A stretch of 64,000 nucleotides of DNA from DATMQA01 sp035566895 (GCA_035566895.1 DATMQA010000069.1:62001-126000); one strand, 5' to 3'. Counted from the first letter of the stretch, positions 32,984 through 42,232 are shown. Program-made: numbers and translations. Notes: generated from the sequence alone by a model not told the origin.

Positions 32984-35536
32984 TTACTCCGGATGCACGT
33001 GCACCGCGGCGACGTTATTTTTCGGGATCAGCGAGAGATAATCCACCAGGATGTGCTCAGCCTCATTGAGATCCGCATCCGGGAGCGGGGGTTTGTCCTC
33101 GTCAGGGTTGTCCTCGATTACGGCGCCCGGCGCAGGGTATTGCGCGGCAGCAGCGAGATTAGTGCCGACCGCCGCTGGGACCGGGCCCTGGTGAGCATCT
33201 AGTTTGGTGAGACCGGAATTGGTTTTGGTCATAGGGGCCGGCAACCCGGGCTCGAGGGCCTGTTTGAGACTGAGCTCATAGACTTTTTCCTGCGGGTCTT
33301 TGCGAGCCAGGCGCTCTTTGTCGCGGGCCTTGGCCTTTGCGTCCAGCTCGTGCTTTTCCTTGAGCCGCTCCTTTTCATTCAGCGACACCGTCTTATCCGC
33401 CTGCTGTTTCTTATACCATTCGATGTCCTCCTGAATATACTGGAAATCCTTATCACTGACAACGCGCAGCGCGGAGCGCTTCCGCAGTTCGGGCAAATAC
33501 GGCTCGACCATGCCCACGCGCTCATATTTCGCGCTGGGGATTTCGTCCCATTCCAAAGCGTTGTCGAGCGTGCTTTCCCCGAACTCCTTGGAGTCATTCA
33601 GAATCGAGGGGAGGACAATGTCGGGCACGACGCCTTTCTTTTGGGTCGAGGCGCCGCTGGCGCGGTAGAATTTCTTGATCGTAAATTTCAAAGCACCCGG
33701 ATCATTGGTGAGCGAACGGCCGTTGAACCGGAGAAAGTCATGCAGGGCCTGCACGCTTTGGACCGTGCCCTTGCCGTGCGTCGAGGCGTCACCGACGATG
33801 AGCGCGCGCCCATAATCCTGCAAGGCGCCGGCGACAATTTCCGATGCCGAGGCGCTGAAGCGGCTGGTCAGGACGATCAGCGGTCCATCGTAAGCGATTG
33901 AGGGGTCGTTATCGCGGTCTTCCTGGATGCTGCCGTCGAAGCCCCGGACCTGCACCACCGGGCCTTCTTTGATAAACAAACCGGTGAGCTTGATTGCTTC
34001 TTCGAGCGAGCCGCCGCCGTTGTGGCGCAAATCGAGAATGACGCCGCGAACGTTTTCCTGCTTGAGCTTGGCGAGCAACTTGGCGACGTCCTCGCTGGTC
34101 GAACTCTTAAGGCCGTTGGTGCCCCTGGAATTCGAGGGGTCAAAGGGCGCATAAAACGAGGGCAGATCAATAACCCCCAGGCGCAGGTTTGCGCCGCGCG
34201 TCACCGGCAACTCGATAATTTTTGCTTTGGCGGCCGAGTCCGGGAGAGAAATCTCGTCACGAATGAGGGTCACCTGCTTGCGAGTAGCCGAGTCCTCGCC
34301 CGCCGGGACGACGGTGAGCCGCACCTCGGTGCCCTTGGGTCCGCGAATCAGTGAGACGGCCTTGTTGAGGCTCATATCAATGATGTCCACCGGCGGCTGA
34401 TTGCTCTGCGCGACTGCCACGATGCGGTCCTTCTCTTTGATTTTTTTGCTCTTAATCGCCGGACCGCCCGGCAGGAGCTTGTTAATCGTGCAAAAGCCAT
34501 CTTCGGACATAAGTTCGGCGCCAATGCCGAAGAGGCTCAGGTTCATGCTGATGGCGAAGCTATCCAGACTGGCCTTGCCCAGGTAATCGGAATGCGGGTC
34601 GTAGGCGTGGGCCAGCGCTGTGAGATAGATTTGCAGGACATCATCGCTGTCAAAATCAATAAACGTGTGCAGGTTGCGGTGATAACGATGGGTGAGGGTC
34701 TCAACGATTTCTTCAGCCTCGGTTTTTTTCGGCTTGGGTTCGACGGTTGTTTCCGAAGAACCGGGCTGCAAGTTGGAGTTGGTCCCAGCCGAGACGAAAG
34801 AGTTAGTCGCAGACTGTTCGATGGCTCCATCGAGGGTTGGAGTCAACCCAGGCTGGACCGTTCCCTGGACCTCAATGCGCTCATTCCCGACCGTAACGCC
34901 AGCCGATTTCTTTTTAGCATCCAGCTTGCCGAGTTCTTCCTGCAGGTATTCGAAGCGCAGTCGGTCGCGCCAGAGTTTTTTGGCTTCGGCGAGGTCCTTT
35001 GGATAAGGCTGGTCCTTGCGGTTGAGGAGAATGCGTTCGTCGGAATCGAAAGTGAACTTTTCTGTCTTGAGCAACTCGTCCACGTAATCGACGCGTTGTT
35101 TGAGGCGCTCGACAAAGCGGTTGAAAATCTCGAAGCCAGGGTGGGTATCGGCGGCATTGGTGGGAGTAATCGTCATGCGGTTGAGGTTGGTCCGGTAGCG
35201 CTCGAAATCAGCCAAATCGGCCTGGGTGAAATGGACGTGCATGGGATCGAGGGTTTCCAGGTAACGGTCGAGGAATTTCCTGGAAACCGTCGCGTTGAAC
35301 GGCTGTTGCAAGTATTGGTACTTTTCCAAAATCCGCGCGGTCAGGAAGGCGATTTGGCCGTCAGCAGGGCCGGGGTTGAGCGGTTGAAAGGTTTTGGTCG
35401 ATTTTTCTGCGATTTCCGACGATTCGGTTTTATCCGCCGTGGCTTGACGGGCCAGCAGTGGGGTGAGGGAAAAAGACAGGACCAGATTGCCACTCAACAC
35501 GAGCAGCAGGATTCTCACGGCGTAGCATTTAATCAT
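32984..35536 (-). CDS. prc: Tail-specific (C-terminal processing) protease Prc/Tsp
   Basis: An 850-residue S41 protease of the periplasm. The N-terminal hydrophobic anchor is about residues 6-26. An alpha-rich domain with EKYQYLQQPFNATVSRKFLD follows. The PDZ domain (about 330-420, LSLFGIGAELMSEDGFC, LLPGGPAIKSKKIKEKDRI) recognises C termini. The catalytic Ser-Lys dyad is in SRFSASASEIVAGALQDYG and STHGKGTVQSVQ. RGVILDLRHNGGGSLEEAI is the strand before the nucleophile. The C terminus has a charged coiled coil (AKAKARDKERLARKD). The start was set at the ATG of 35536, with a signal-anchor right after it. Prc cuts proteins at hydrophobic C termini. The clpS gene is divergent. Confidence 0.94.
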   Translation of the reverse strand: MIKCYAVRILLLVLSGNLVLSFSLTPLLARQATADKTESSEIAEKSTKTFQPLNPGPADGQIAFLTARILEKYQYLQQPFNATVSRKFLDRYLETLDPMHVHFTQADLADFERYRTNLNRMTITPTNAADTHPGFEIFNRFVERLKQRVDYVDELLKTEKFTFDSDERILLNRKDQPYPKDLAEAKKLWRDRLRFEYLQEELGKLDAKKKSAGVTVGNERIEVQGTVQPGLTPTLDGAIEQSATNSFVSAGTNSNLQPGSSETTVEPKPKKTEAEEIVETLTHRYHRNLHTFIDFDSDDVLQIYLTALAHAYDPHSDYLGKASLDSFAISMNLSLFGIGAELMSEDGFCTINKLLPGGPAIKSKKIKEKDRIVAVAQSNQPPVDIIDMSLNKAVSLIRGPKGTEVRLTVVPAGEDSATRKQVTLIRDEISLPDSAAKAKIIELPVTRGANLRLGVIDLPSFYAPFDPSNSRGTNGLKSSTSEDVAKLLAKLKQENVRGVILDLRHNGGGSLEEAIKLTGLFIKEGPVVQVRGFDGSIQEDRDNDPSIAYDGPLIVLTSRFSASASEIVAGALQDYGRALIVGDASTHGKGTVQSVQALHDFLRFNGRSLTNDPGALKFTIKKFYRASGASTQKKGVVPDIVLPSILNDSKEFGESTLDNALEWDEIPSAKYERVGMVEPYLPELRKRSALRVVSDKDFQYIQEDIEWYKKQQADKTVSLNEKERLKEKHELDAKAKARDKERLARKDPQEKVYELSLKQALEPGLPAPMTKTNSGLTKLDAHQGPVPAAVGTNLAAAAQYPAPGAVIEDNPDEDKPPLPDADLNEAEHILVDYLSLIPKNNVAAVHVHPE

Positions 35537-35680
35537 GACTCGAATTTGCTTAATCATAACACAGCTTCGACGGGTTGCACTCTCGAATGTTCAGATTTCC
35601 CAGGCCATTCGGGCAAGCGCCGGCAGCGGCAGCGTGATATTGGCAGAGTTGTCCCGCAGAGGCAACCTCGCAGAATACGA

Positions 35681-35716
35681 CTTGAACGAGTTAAATGGGT
35701 TAAAACAGTTAAATGA
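35681..35716. repeat. Nonamer tandem repeat, GTTAAANNN type (copy 3)
   Basis: Units at 35681, 35690, 35699 and 35708, 9 bp apart (cttgaacga, gttaaatgg, gttaaaaca, gttaaatga). It lies in the shared upstream region of prc and clpS, 84 bp before the clpS ATG. Confidence 0.85.
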
Positions 35717-35799
35717 GCACGGGTCTGGCTCCATTGGTTACCTGGAGACCGAAGCGCGGGCCACTCGACAATTGCGGCCTCCTCTTTTATTTTCCGGCC

Positions 35800-36108
35800 A
35801 TGGCGGCGACAGCCACACCCGAACTGCGGCCCGGCGTTGTAGAAACCCCGAAGGACAAGCCTGGGTCCGGGCTGGAACCGGGTTACCTAGTCATCTGCTG
35901 GAACGACCCGGTCAATTTCATGGATTATGTCACGCATGTCTTCCAGTTAGTGTTCGGCTGGCCGCGCAAAAAAGCCGAGTTCCACATGCTTCAGGTGCAC
36001 GAGCAAGGGAAAAGCGTCTTGACTCGCGAGAGCCTCGAGAAAGCCGAACACTACGTTCACCAATTGCAACGCTACAGCCTGCACGCCACCATGGAGCGCG
36101 ACGAGTGA
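35800..36108 (+). CDS. clpS: ClpS, ATP-dependent Clp protease adaptor
   Basis: A 102-residue adaptor that binds N-degron proteins (N-terminal Leu, Phe, Trp or Tyr) and hands them to ClpAP or ClpCP. The core is YLVICWNDPVNFMDYVTHVF, with the acidic pocket residues N-D and D-Y-V present, then GWPRKKAEFHMLQVHEQGKS carrying the His of the N-degron pocket. The ATG at 35800 was chosen because the N-terminal extension upstream is repeat-derived. The DUF2017-like gene begins inside its stop (GTGA), and aat follows, so the three genes form an N-degron set. Confidence 0.93.
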   Translation: MAATATPELRPGVVETPKDKPGSGLEPGYLVICWNDPVNFMDYVTHVFQLVFGWPRKKAEFHMLQVHEQGKSVLTRESLEKAEHYVHQLQRYSLHATMERDE

Positions 36109-36575
36109 AACTCATCCGGTCCACCAAAGAAACGCTGGTCTTCCAGCTCGGCCCGCGGGAGAAACACGTGCTGCTGGAAGTGCTCAAACTCTATCCCAAA
36201 ATCCCGCCCGCCCACCAGCCCCTAAGCAAATCAGCGCGGCTGCCGGAACAGGAGGCCAGCCAGCGATTGCTGGATGATGCCCTGGCTGAGCAGCGTGTCG
36301 AAAACAAAGCGCAGGTGCAGAGGCTGCTTTCTGACCCCAGGCGGTTTGCGACGCATGAAAAGGGATGGCGCCTCTCCCTCTCTCGACCGGAAGTGGAATG
36401 GCTGCTCCAGGTGCTCAACGACATTCGGGTCGGAAGCTGGCTCATGCTCGGCTCGCCCGAAGGGCGAATCGAGGTCTTGACCGAGCAAACCGCGCCCCAT
36501 GTATGGGCGATGGAGATGGCCGGGGCGTTTGAAATCGCAATGCTCCAGGCGCTGGAAGGCGGGAGTGAAAAGTGA
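36105..36575 (+). CDS. DUF2017-like protein coupled to clpS
   Basis: A 156-residue soluble protein, GTG start overlapping the clpS stop. There is no signal peptide or TM. The start KLIRSTKETLVFQLGPREKHVLLEVLKLYP suggests a beta strand followed by helices. Residues 85-140, RFATHEKGWRLSLSRPEVEWLLQVLNDIRVGSWLMLGSPEG, resemble proteins annotated DUF2017 found beside clpS in Actinobacteria. That match is from memory and context. It may be an accessory of the N-degron pathway; no function is known. A CGTGAAA word repeat fills the gap before aat. Confidence 0.65.
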   Translation: MKLIRSTKETLVFQLGPREKHVLLEVLKLYPKIPPAHQPLSKSARLPEQEASQRLLDDALAEQRVENKAQVQRLLSDPRRFATHEKGWRLSLSRPEVEWLLQVLNDIRVGSWLMLGSPEGRIEVLTEQTAPHVWAMEMAGAFEIAMLQALEGGSEK

Positions 36576-36640
36576 ATCATGATGCGTGAAAAACGAAAAA
36601 CCTGCCGGCATTCATTCACATTTCACGGTTTCACACGTGT
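36563..36640. repeat. Inverted short-word repeat, CGTGAAA type
   Basis: Direct units gagtgaaa, agtgaatc, gcgtgaaa and aacgaaaa. Reverse units ttcattcac, atttcacg and gtttcacacg. It lies between the DUF2017-like gene and aat, and overlaps the end of the first. Confidence 0.75.
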
Positions 36641-36645
36641 GCCCC

Positions 36646-37302
36646 ATGCCAGTAACGATTCTCACTGACCGGCTCCACTTTCCTAACCCTCGTAGCACCG
36701 ATGGTGAAGGGCTCGTGGCGGTGGGCGGAGACTTGTCGGTTGCGCGTCTGTTGCTGGCTTATCGGAGCGGAGTCTTCCCCTGGTCCGTTAACCCCATCAC
36801 TTGGTGGTCGCCGGACCCGCGCGGTATTTTCGAACTGGATCGGTTCCATGTCCCGCGCAGCCTGACCCGGGTGATTCATAAGGAGGTTTTTCGAATTACC
36901 ACCGACAGCGCTTTCGGGCCGGTGATGGAAGGCTGCGCTGCGCCGGGACCCGGCCGGAGGAGCACCTGGATAACTCGAGAGTTTATGGACGCCTACACGC
37001 AATTGCACCGCCGCGGCCACGCACATAGCCTGGAGTGCTGGCAACATGAGCGGCTTGCCGGTGGCATTTATGGGGTGTGCATCGGCGGGTTCTTCGCGGG
37101 CGAATCGATGTTCCACCGGGTCAGCAATGCATCCAAAGTCGCCTTATACTATTTGGTCGAGCACCTTCGCCAGCGCGATTTCACGTTGTTCGACATCCAG
37201 ATGGTGACCCCGATTACGGCTCGGTTGGGCGGCACAACGATTTCCCGCGAAGAATATCTCCGGCGATTGGCCCAGGCGGTTCGGAGGGACTGTAGGTTCT
37301 GA
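36646..37302 (+). CDS. aat: Leucyl/phenylalanyl-tRNA-protein transferase
   Basis: Adds Leu or Phe from charged tRNA to proteins with an N-terminal Arg or Lys, creating ClpS-recognised N-degrons. The ATG at 36646 gives 218 residues, a normal length. Motifs are GEGLVAVGGDLSVARLLLAY, RSGVFPWSVNPITWWSPDPR, STWITREFMDAYTQLHRRGH, HSLECWQHERLAGGIYGVCIG, FFAGESMFHRVSNASKVALYY and LFDIQMVTPITARLGG. All are typical of Aat. It follows clpS and the DUF2017-like gene. Confidence 0.96.
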   Translation: MPVTILTDRLHFPNPRSTDGEGLVAVGGDLSVARLLLAYRSGVFPWSVNPITWWSPDPRGIFELDRFHVPRSLTRVIHKEVFRITTDSAFGPVMEGCAAPGPGRRSTWITREFMDAYTQLHRRGHAHSLECWQHERLAGGIYGVCIGGFFAGESMFHRVSNASKVALYYLVEHLRQRDFTLFDIQMVTPITARLGGTTISREEYLRRLAQAVRRDCRF

Positions 37303-37460
37303 ACCCGTGGTTCTGTTCTCATTGGACTCCCGAACAGGCCGTGCGCACGACCAACCGGGCCGGAGCAAAACACCTTCTGCCCATCCATTTCAAAACGTTT
37401 CCGCTCGGCCGCGAAGGTCCCGGCGAACCCGCTCGAACGCCTCCAGATCGTCTCGGCTGA
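37303..37460 (+). pseudogene. C-terminal remnant of an MBL-fold hydrolase (NAPE-PLD/UlaG-like)
   Basis: Directly after the aat stop, one frame reads without a start codon to a TGA at 37458. It includes HWTPEQAVRTTNRAGAKHLL then PIHFKTFPLGREGPGEPA. This resembles the C terminus of metal-dependent hydrolases of the NAPE-PLD/UlaG group, H-x-t-P-e-e-A-v...a..llpiHwgTF.L. No upstream part of such a gene remains; the sequence before it is aat. It may be debris from a deletion. The resemblance is from memory. Confidence 0.55.
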
Positions 37461-37494
37461 TGCGAAGTCGCGAAACGGTTCGGCTTTGCTGGCG

Positions 37495-39642
37495 CTACTT
37501 TGCCAGCGGCAGTGCGCAGGTCACCAAGGTCCCGCGGGTGCCCAAACCTCTCACCTCCAGCGAAGCGCCGATCAGGCTGGCCCGGTAGTTCATGATGCGC
37601 AGGCCCATGCCGGTGGATTGGCTGCGCAAGTCCGGGAAGGGCACGCCATTGTTCTGGATCGTTAGGACGAGCCCGCCCGAACCACTTGCCAGGTGAATAC
37701 CGACCCGCCGGGCTTTGCCATGTTTGATGCCGTTGGTGACCGCCTCCTGGGCAATCTTATAGAACTGGGCCACGAGGCTGGGATCTAGCGATGGCGCCGC
37801 CCCTTCCATGGTGAAGCGGCACGTAATGCGGAAGAGTTCGCGGGCATGGGCTGCGAGGTCGCTGAGGGCAGAGGGCAGGTCTTTCTGGGGCTGGTCCAGG
37901 GTGGCCATATCATGAGCCAGATCGCTCGCGTGACTCATCGCTTCTTGGATTAGGGCATGGATTTTGGCGGCATCCTGGGCTTCGCTGGTTCGTTGTCTGC
38001 CCAGCTTGAGCTCCAGACCCTTGGTCATGAGGGCAATGCCAGAGAGTTTCTGGCCCAGGTCATCGTGCAAATCCAGGCCGATGCGGCGCCGCTCCTTTTC
38101 AGTGATTTCCAGAAGTTCATTTTCGAGACGTTTGCGATCGGTGATCGCGGCCTGGAGTTTAGCATTGGCGGCCTTCAGTTCCGCGGTGCGCTGCTGCACG
38201 CGCAATTCCAGCTCTGCGTGGGCGTGGCGCAGAGCGTCCTCAGCATTGCGTCTTTGGATGAACTGACCGATTTCGCTGCCCACCGCTGCCATCATGCTGC
38301 GCAGCGTCGCATCCTCCTCCACCCGCCGGACGGTGAAGAATTCAAGGACGCCGAAGAAATCGCTGGCGTTTTGGATGGGAAAGGCGAGCGCGCTTTGGAG
38401 GCCGGCATGGAGAGCGGCGTTGCGCCGTTGCAGCGCGGGCTCCTGCTTGACATCAGGCACCCAAATGGCCCGGCGTTGCTCCCAAACCCGGCCCGGCAGG
38501 CTCACGCCGCGCGCAAAAGTGAAGTGGCGACTGGCCTCCACAAACATTTCCAGCGATGGAGTGTGAATCCGCAGGTCCAGCACCGCTGGTTGCAGGATTT
38601 GGCCGTGTGGATCTGGAATCCATAATACGCCCAGGTCCACTTCTAGGCCGCCGAGTAAGACCTGGAGCAGGCGGGGTCCCGCTTCCTCAAGCGAGGGCGC
38701 GTTGGCTAGGATGCGCGTGATGGCGTAGTCGGCGGCGAGGCGAGTTTCGGCCCGCTTGCGTTCGGTAATATCGGAGGCCGAACTGACCCAGCCGGTGATG
38801 TTCTCGAAAGCATCCTTAAGCGGAGTGATCTGCAACAACACGTCCAGGCGCTCGCCATTGCGCCGACGGAAGCGCAGTTCGAGGCTGCCCCCGGGCGGCT
38901 CGCTCTGAACCACTTTGCCCAAGGCTTCGGCAATCGTCTCGATTTGCTCAGGCGGCCAATAGAGAAACGGAGGTCGGGCCCCGACCAGTTCCTGTTCACT
39001 CCAGCCGACCATCGCGCAAAAAGCTGGGTTGACGTAAGTCTGGCGGCCCTCCAGATCGACTGCGGCGATGCCGGAAGGGACGGAATTCTCAATGGCGCGG
39101 CGGAACACCTGCTCGATGTGGAGTTTTTCCTGGGCGCGGCGGCGCTCCCGGCGTCCTTCGGCTTCGCGCAACTCTCGCTCGACTGCAGGGCCCAGCCGAG
39201 CCAAGTTGTCCTTCATCACATAGTCATGGGCGCCAGCCTTCATGGCAGCCACCGCCGTGCTCTCAGTGATCTGCCCCGAGACCACGATGAACGGCAGATC
39301 CAGCCCCATCGCCTTCACCAGACCCAGTGCTTCCAGGCCGTCAAAAGCCGGCATTTTGTAATCGGCGATCACTAGATCCCATTTCTGCCGTTCTAGCGCT
39401 TCGCTCATAGCTTCGCGAGTTTCGACACGGTGGCACACCGGCTCGTAACCCGCGTCCCGCAGCGCTTCTTGCAACAGCAGGACATCGTTTTCGTAATCTT
39501 CGACAAACAACACGCGCAGTTCCTTGCTGGCGAGACGTATTGAATGAGAGTCTTCGGGCGAACGAAGCGAAAGGGAGTGCCTCGAAGGCGCCGCCAGGGC
39601 GGCCCGGCCCGCGTCGCGGAATGATGGCTCAAACGTCTTCAT
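37495..39642 (-). CDS. Sensor histidine kinase: REC-PAS-GAF-HisKA_3-HATPase
   Basis: A 715-residue soluble kinase with a receiver domain at the N terminus. Domains in order: REC (about 42-160; Asp94 in LVIADYKMP is the phosphoacceptor, YVMKD carries the conserved Lys), PAS (about 190-310, MVGWSEQELVG), GAF (about 325-480, SLPGRVWEQRRAIWVPDV), HisKA_3 (phospho-His in RRIGLDLHDDLGQKLSG), and HATPase (KIAQEAVTNGIKHGKA and STGMGLRIMNYRASLIGA). HisKA_3 kinases are the NarX/UhpB type and usually have NarL-type regulators as partners, but none is present here. The ATG at 39642 overlaps the preceding kinase stop by 14 nt, so the two kinases are co-expressed. The signal is unknown. Confidence 0.9.
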   Translation of the reverse strand: MKTFEPSFRDAGRAALAAPSRHSLSLRSPEDSHSIRLASKELRVLFVEDYENDVLLLQEALRDAGYEPVCHRVETREAMSEALERQKWDLVIADYKMPAFDGLEALGLVKAMGLDLPFIVVSGQITESTAVAAMKAGAHDYVMKDNLARLGPAVERELREAEGRRERRRAQEKLHIEQVFRRAIENSVPSGIAAVDLEGRQTYVNPAFCAMVGWSEQELVGARPPFLYWPPEQIETIAEALGKVVQSEPPGGSLELRFRRRNGERLDVLLQITPLKDAFENITGWVSSASDITERKRAETRLAADYAITRILANAPSLEEAGPRLLQVLLGGLEVDLGVLWIPDPHGQILQPAVLDLRIHTPSLEMFVEASRHFTFARGVSLPGRVWEQRRAIWVPDVKQEPALQRRNAALHAGLQSALAFPIQNASDFFGVLEFFTVRRVEEDATLRSMMAAVGSEIGQFIQRRNAEDALRHAHAELELRVQQRTAELKAANAKLQAAITDRKRLENELLEITEKERRRIGLDLHDDLGQKLSGIALMTKGLELKLGRQRTSEAQDAAKIHALIQEAMSHASDLAHDMATLDQPQKDLPSALSDLAAHARELFRITCRFTMEGAAPSLDPSLVAQFYKIAQEAVTNGIKHGKARRVGIHLASGSGGLVLTIQNNGVPFPDLRSQSTGMGLRIMNYRASLIGASLEVRGLGTRGTLVTCALPLAK

Positions 39643-42232
39643 TCGGCGGCAGAGCAAAGTAGATCGTCGCACCCCGGTTGACCGCTCCTTCGGCCCAAAC
39701 CCGGCCCGCGTGACGGTTAATAATGCGCTGCACCGTCGCCAATCCGATGCCGGTGCCGGGAAAGTCCCGCTCGGAATGCAGCCGCTGGAACACGCCGAAA
39801 AGCTTCTGGGAATGAGCCATATCGAAACCTGCGCCATTGTCCCGCACAAAAAATGCCGGGACGGCGCCATCGGTGAGGCCGAATTCGATTAGCGGTTTGG
39901 GTGTTTTAGTGGTGAACTTCCAAGCGTTGCGCAACAGATTCTCCAGCACCAGCCGCAGCATCCGCTCGTCGGCCCAGGCCTCCAGGCCTGGTGCGGCGAT
40001 GAATTTGACCGGGCGTTTTGGTTCGGCTCGACGCAGCTCGTCGGCTACCGCTTCCGCCAACTTGCTGAGGTTAATGCTCTGGCGGTGCAATTCGCTGCGG
40101 CCGACCCGTGACAGGTGCAGCAAGTCCTCGATCACGTTGTACATCTGAGTGCAGGACTCGCACGTCCGTCGCAGCAATTCCTGACCGGCGCCATCCAGCT
40201 TGGAGGCATAGCGCTTGAGGAGCACCTCGCTGAACCCGCGAATGCTGCGTACCGGGGCCCGCAAATCGTGCGAAACCGAGTACGAGAAGGCCTCCAGCTC
40301 TTTGTTAATGGCTTCCAATTGGGCGGTGCGGTCGCAGACCCGTCGCTCGAGTTCCGCGTTCAGGCGAAGGATTTCCCGCTCGGCCTCCTTGTGGTGGGAA
40401 AGATCGACCATTACTCCGAGGCTTCCTCGCGTATGGCCTGCATCGTCGAATAGCGGCGCGGCAGCAACGTAGGAGTTAACCACCCGGCCGTCAGCAAACA
40501 CGACGTCTAGCTCCTGGCTGAGCACGGGTGCGCCCTGGCGGGCGGCCCGTTGCATCGGCAACTCCTCCGGGGGAACCTCGCGGCCGTCTCGCAGGAATTT
40601 GTAGGCCAATTGGCCGGCTTCCGCACCGTTCTTGGAGATATTGGTTTGGCCATTGGTCCCCAGCAGCGCCGCGCCCGCTCGGTTGACGTTAATCACGCGG
40701 CATTCCCGGTCGCGGGCCACCGCGATGCCCACGGGCGCGACCTCAAACAGAAGCTGCAATTCCTCGATGCGTTGCCGCAGCTCGCGGTTGAGACGTTCGA
40801 TTTCCTGCTCGGCCCGGATTCGTTCCAGCGCACCACCGCAATGGTCCGCCAGCACCTGCAACGTGCGCAGGTCCGCCTTGGTGTAGGCCTCAGGCAGGTA
40901 GCTTTGAATCGACAGAATCCCAATCGTCTGCGCGTCCTTCCGTAAGGGGACAAACATCAACGAAGCCGACGGCCGGGTCTTGTCTCCAAAAGGCAGCGAT
41001 TCGGGCGGAAAGCGGGTGGTCAGCGGGCGCAGCATCAGGGTTGCCCCGTGTTCCAATACCTCGCGGATGCAAGCCCCGGGCTTTCGGTGGAGGCACTGCG
41101 GGGGAATTTCCTCGCGCCGGCCGTCGATCGTATCGATGTACAGCACCGAACTGAGGCTCTTTTGGTCCGCATCCAGCAGATCGAAAGTACAAGCGTCCCA
41201 GCCAAATAGCGCCTCGGCCGAACCCATGATAATCTGCGCCGCCTCTTTATGTGTCCGGGCAGCGCTGAGCCGCCGGCCCAGCTCCGAAAGCTCGCGGTAC
41301 CGTTCCTCCGAAGCGCGCAACCCTTCCTCGATCCGTCGCCGTTGCGCCACGCCGGCCGCCAGGACCAGCCACATCACGGTGACAATCGCCAGGAAATTCT
41401 GCAACAAGAGCAGCGCCATGGTTCGATTGGCGACGGCAAAAAGCCCATGTCCGTGGAGCGTTTCGGCCGTCGCCAGGAAGACGAGCAGCAGCGCAACGGC
41501 GGCGGTGCCGCGTTCCCCCCACCGCAGCGCTGCCCACAAAAGAACGGGGATGACCAGGAAGCCGAGCGGCCCGCTGTCGGTGTAAGCACCAAACCATCCG
41601 CCAAAAGCTACCCAAGAGAGCGGCAAAACCAGCAGCAGCAAGGCGGCCGCCTCCACCACCCGTGCGAAATCCATTTTCGGCCAAGGGTCGGAGCTCAAGA
41701 TCAGCAACAAAGGCGTCAGCACGATGATGCTGAGCATGTCCGCCTGCCACCAGTCCAGCCAAAGATGGGCGAGGTTTTGGCCGTAAGCCAATCCGGCCAG
41801 CACCACTACGCTGGAGCCGACACCCGCACTCAACGCCGGGTTGAGGACGGCCGCCAGTGCGATGAACACGAAAATCGTGTGTGGTTGACGAAAAGCCTCC
41901 CGCCCTTGAGCGAAGCGTTGCACCAGCCATGCCCCGGCGAGAGCCTCCACCGTGTTGCCCAGCGAAACCCCGAACGACGCCGCCACCAGACCGAAGGGCT
42001 GACCGCGGGCTGGCGCCAGAGATGTGGCGGCAGTGACAAAGGCACCCAGCGCCACCCCGGGCCACACGCGAGAACCCGCCAGCAACACTGCTGCCAGGGC
42101 AATACCCGCCGGCGGCCAAACTGGCACGCCAATCTGGTAGCCGCCGGCCAGCCACACACCCAGCTTGCCCGCCACGAAATAAATCGCTGCCAAACCGGCC
42201 CAAAGTGTTGGATTGGGAAGCTTTGTTTTCAT
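39629..42232 (-). CDS. Sensor histidine kinase: MASE1-GAF-PAS-HisKA-HATPase
   Basis: An 867-residue membrane kinase. Residues about 1-305 are a MASE1 domain with eight or so TM segments (WAGLAAIYFVAGKLGVWLAGG, VPVWPPAGIALAAVLLAG, AHLWLDWWQADMLSIIVLTP). GAF follows (about 330-480), then PAS (about 505-630, IAVARDRECRVINVNRAGAA, DLSHHKEAE). The HisKA phospho-His is in FSYSVSHDLRAPVRSIRGFS. HATPase has VLENLLRNAWKFTTKT, FFVRDNGAGFDM and GTGIGLATVQRII. The layout resembles bacteriophytochrome-type kinases in the catalytic half. It is upstream of the REC-PAS-GAF kinase, which starts inside its stop; phosphate flow between the two is possible but unproven. Confidence 0.92.
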   Translation of the reverse strand: MKTKLPNPTLWAGLAAIYFVAGKLGVWLAGGYQIGVPVWPPAGIALAAVLLAGSRVWPGVALGAFVTAATSLAPARGQPFGLVAASFGVSLGNTVEALAGAWLVQRFAQGREAFRQPHTIFVFIALAAVLNPALSAGVGSSVVVLAGLAYGQNLAHLWLDWWQADMLSIIVLTPLLLILSSDPWPKMDFARVVEAAALLLLVLPLSWVAFGGWFGAYTDSGPLGFLVIPVLLWAALRWGERGTAAVALLLVFLATAETLHGHGLFAVANRTMALLLLQNFLAIVTVMWLVLAAGVAQRRRIEEGLRASEERYRELSELGRRLSAARTHKEAAQIIMGSAEALFGWDACTFDLLDADQKSLSSVLYIDTIDGRREEIPPQCLHRKPGACIREVLEHGATLMLRPLTTRFPPESLPFGDKTRPSASLMFVPLRKDAQTIGILSIQSYLPEAYTKADLRTLQVLADHCGGALERIRAEQEIERLNRELRQRIEELQLLFEVAPVGIAVARDRECRVINVNRAGAALLGTNGQTNISKNGAEAGQLAYKFLRDGREVPPEELPMQRAARQGAPVLSQELDVVFADGRVVNSYVAAAPLFDDAGHTRGSLGVMVDLSHHKEAEREILRLNAELERRVCDRTAQLEAINKELEAFSYSVSHDLRAPVRSIRGFSEVLLKRYASKLDGAGQELLRRTCESCTQMYNVIEDLLHLSRVGRSELHRQSINLSKLAEAVADELRRAEPKRPVKFIAAPGLEAWADERMLRLVLENLLRNAWKFTTKTPKPLIEFGLTDGAVPAFFVRDNGAGFDMAHSQKLFGVFQRLHSERDFPGTGIGLATVQRIINRHAGRVWAEGAVNRGATIYFALPPNEDV

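Noticed and set aside
34592..35716. A 374-codon frame opposite prc
   Set aside because: Shadow of the protease gene; it ends in the GTTAAA repeat and has no signal or domain.
37307..37588. A 93-codon frame between aat and the kinase
   Set aside because: It is out of frame with the MBL-like remnant and overlaps the end of the kinase gene; no features of a gene.
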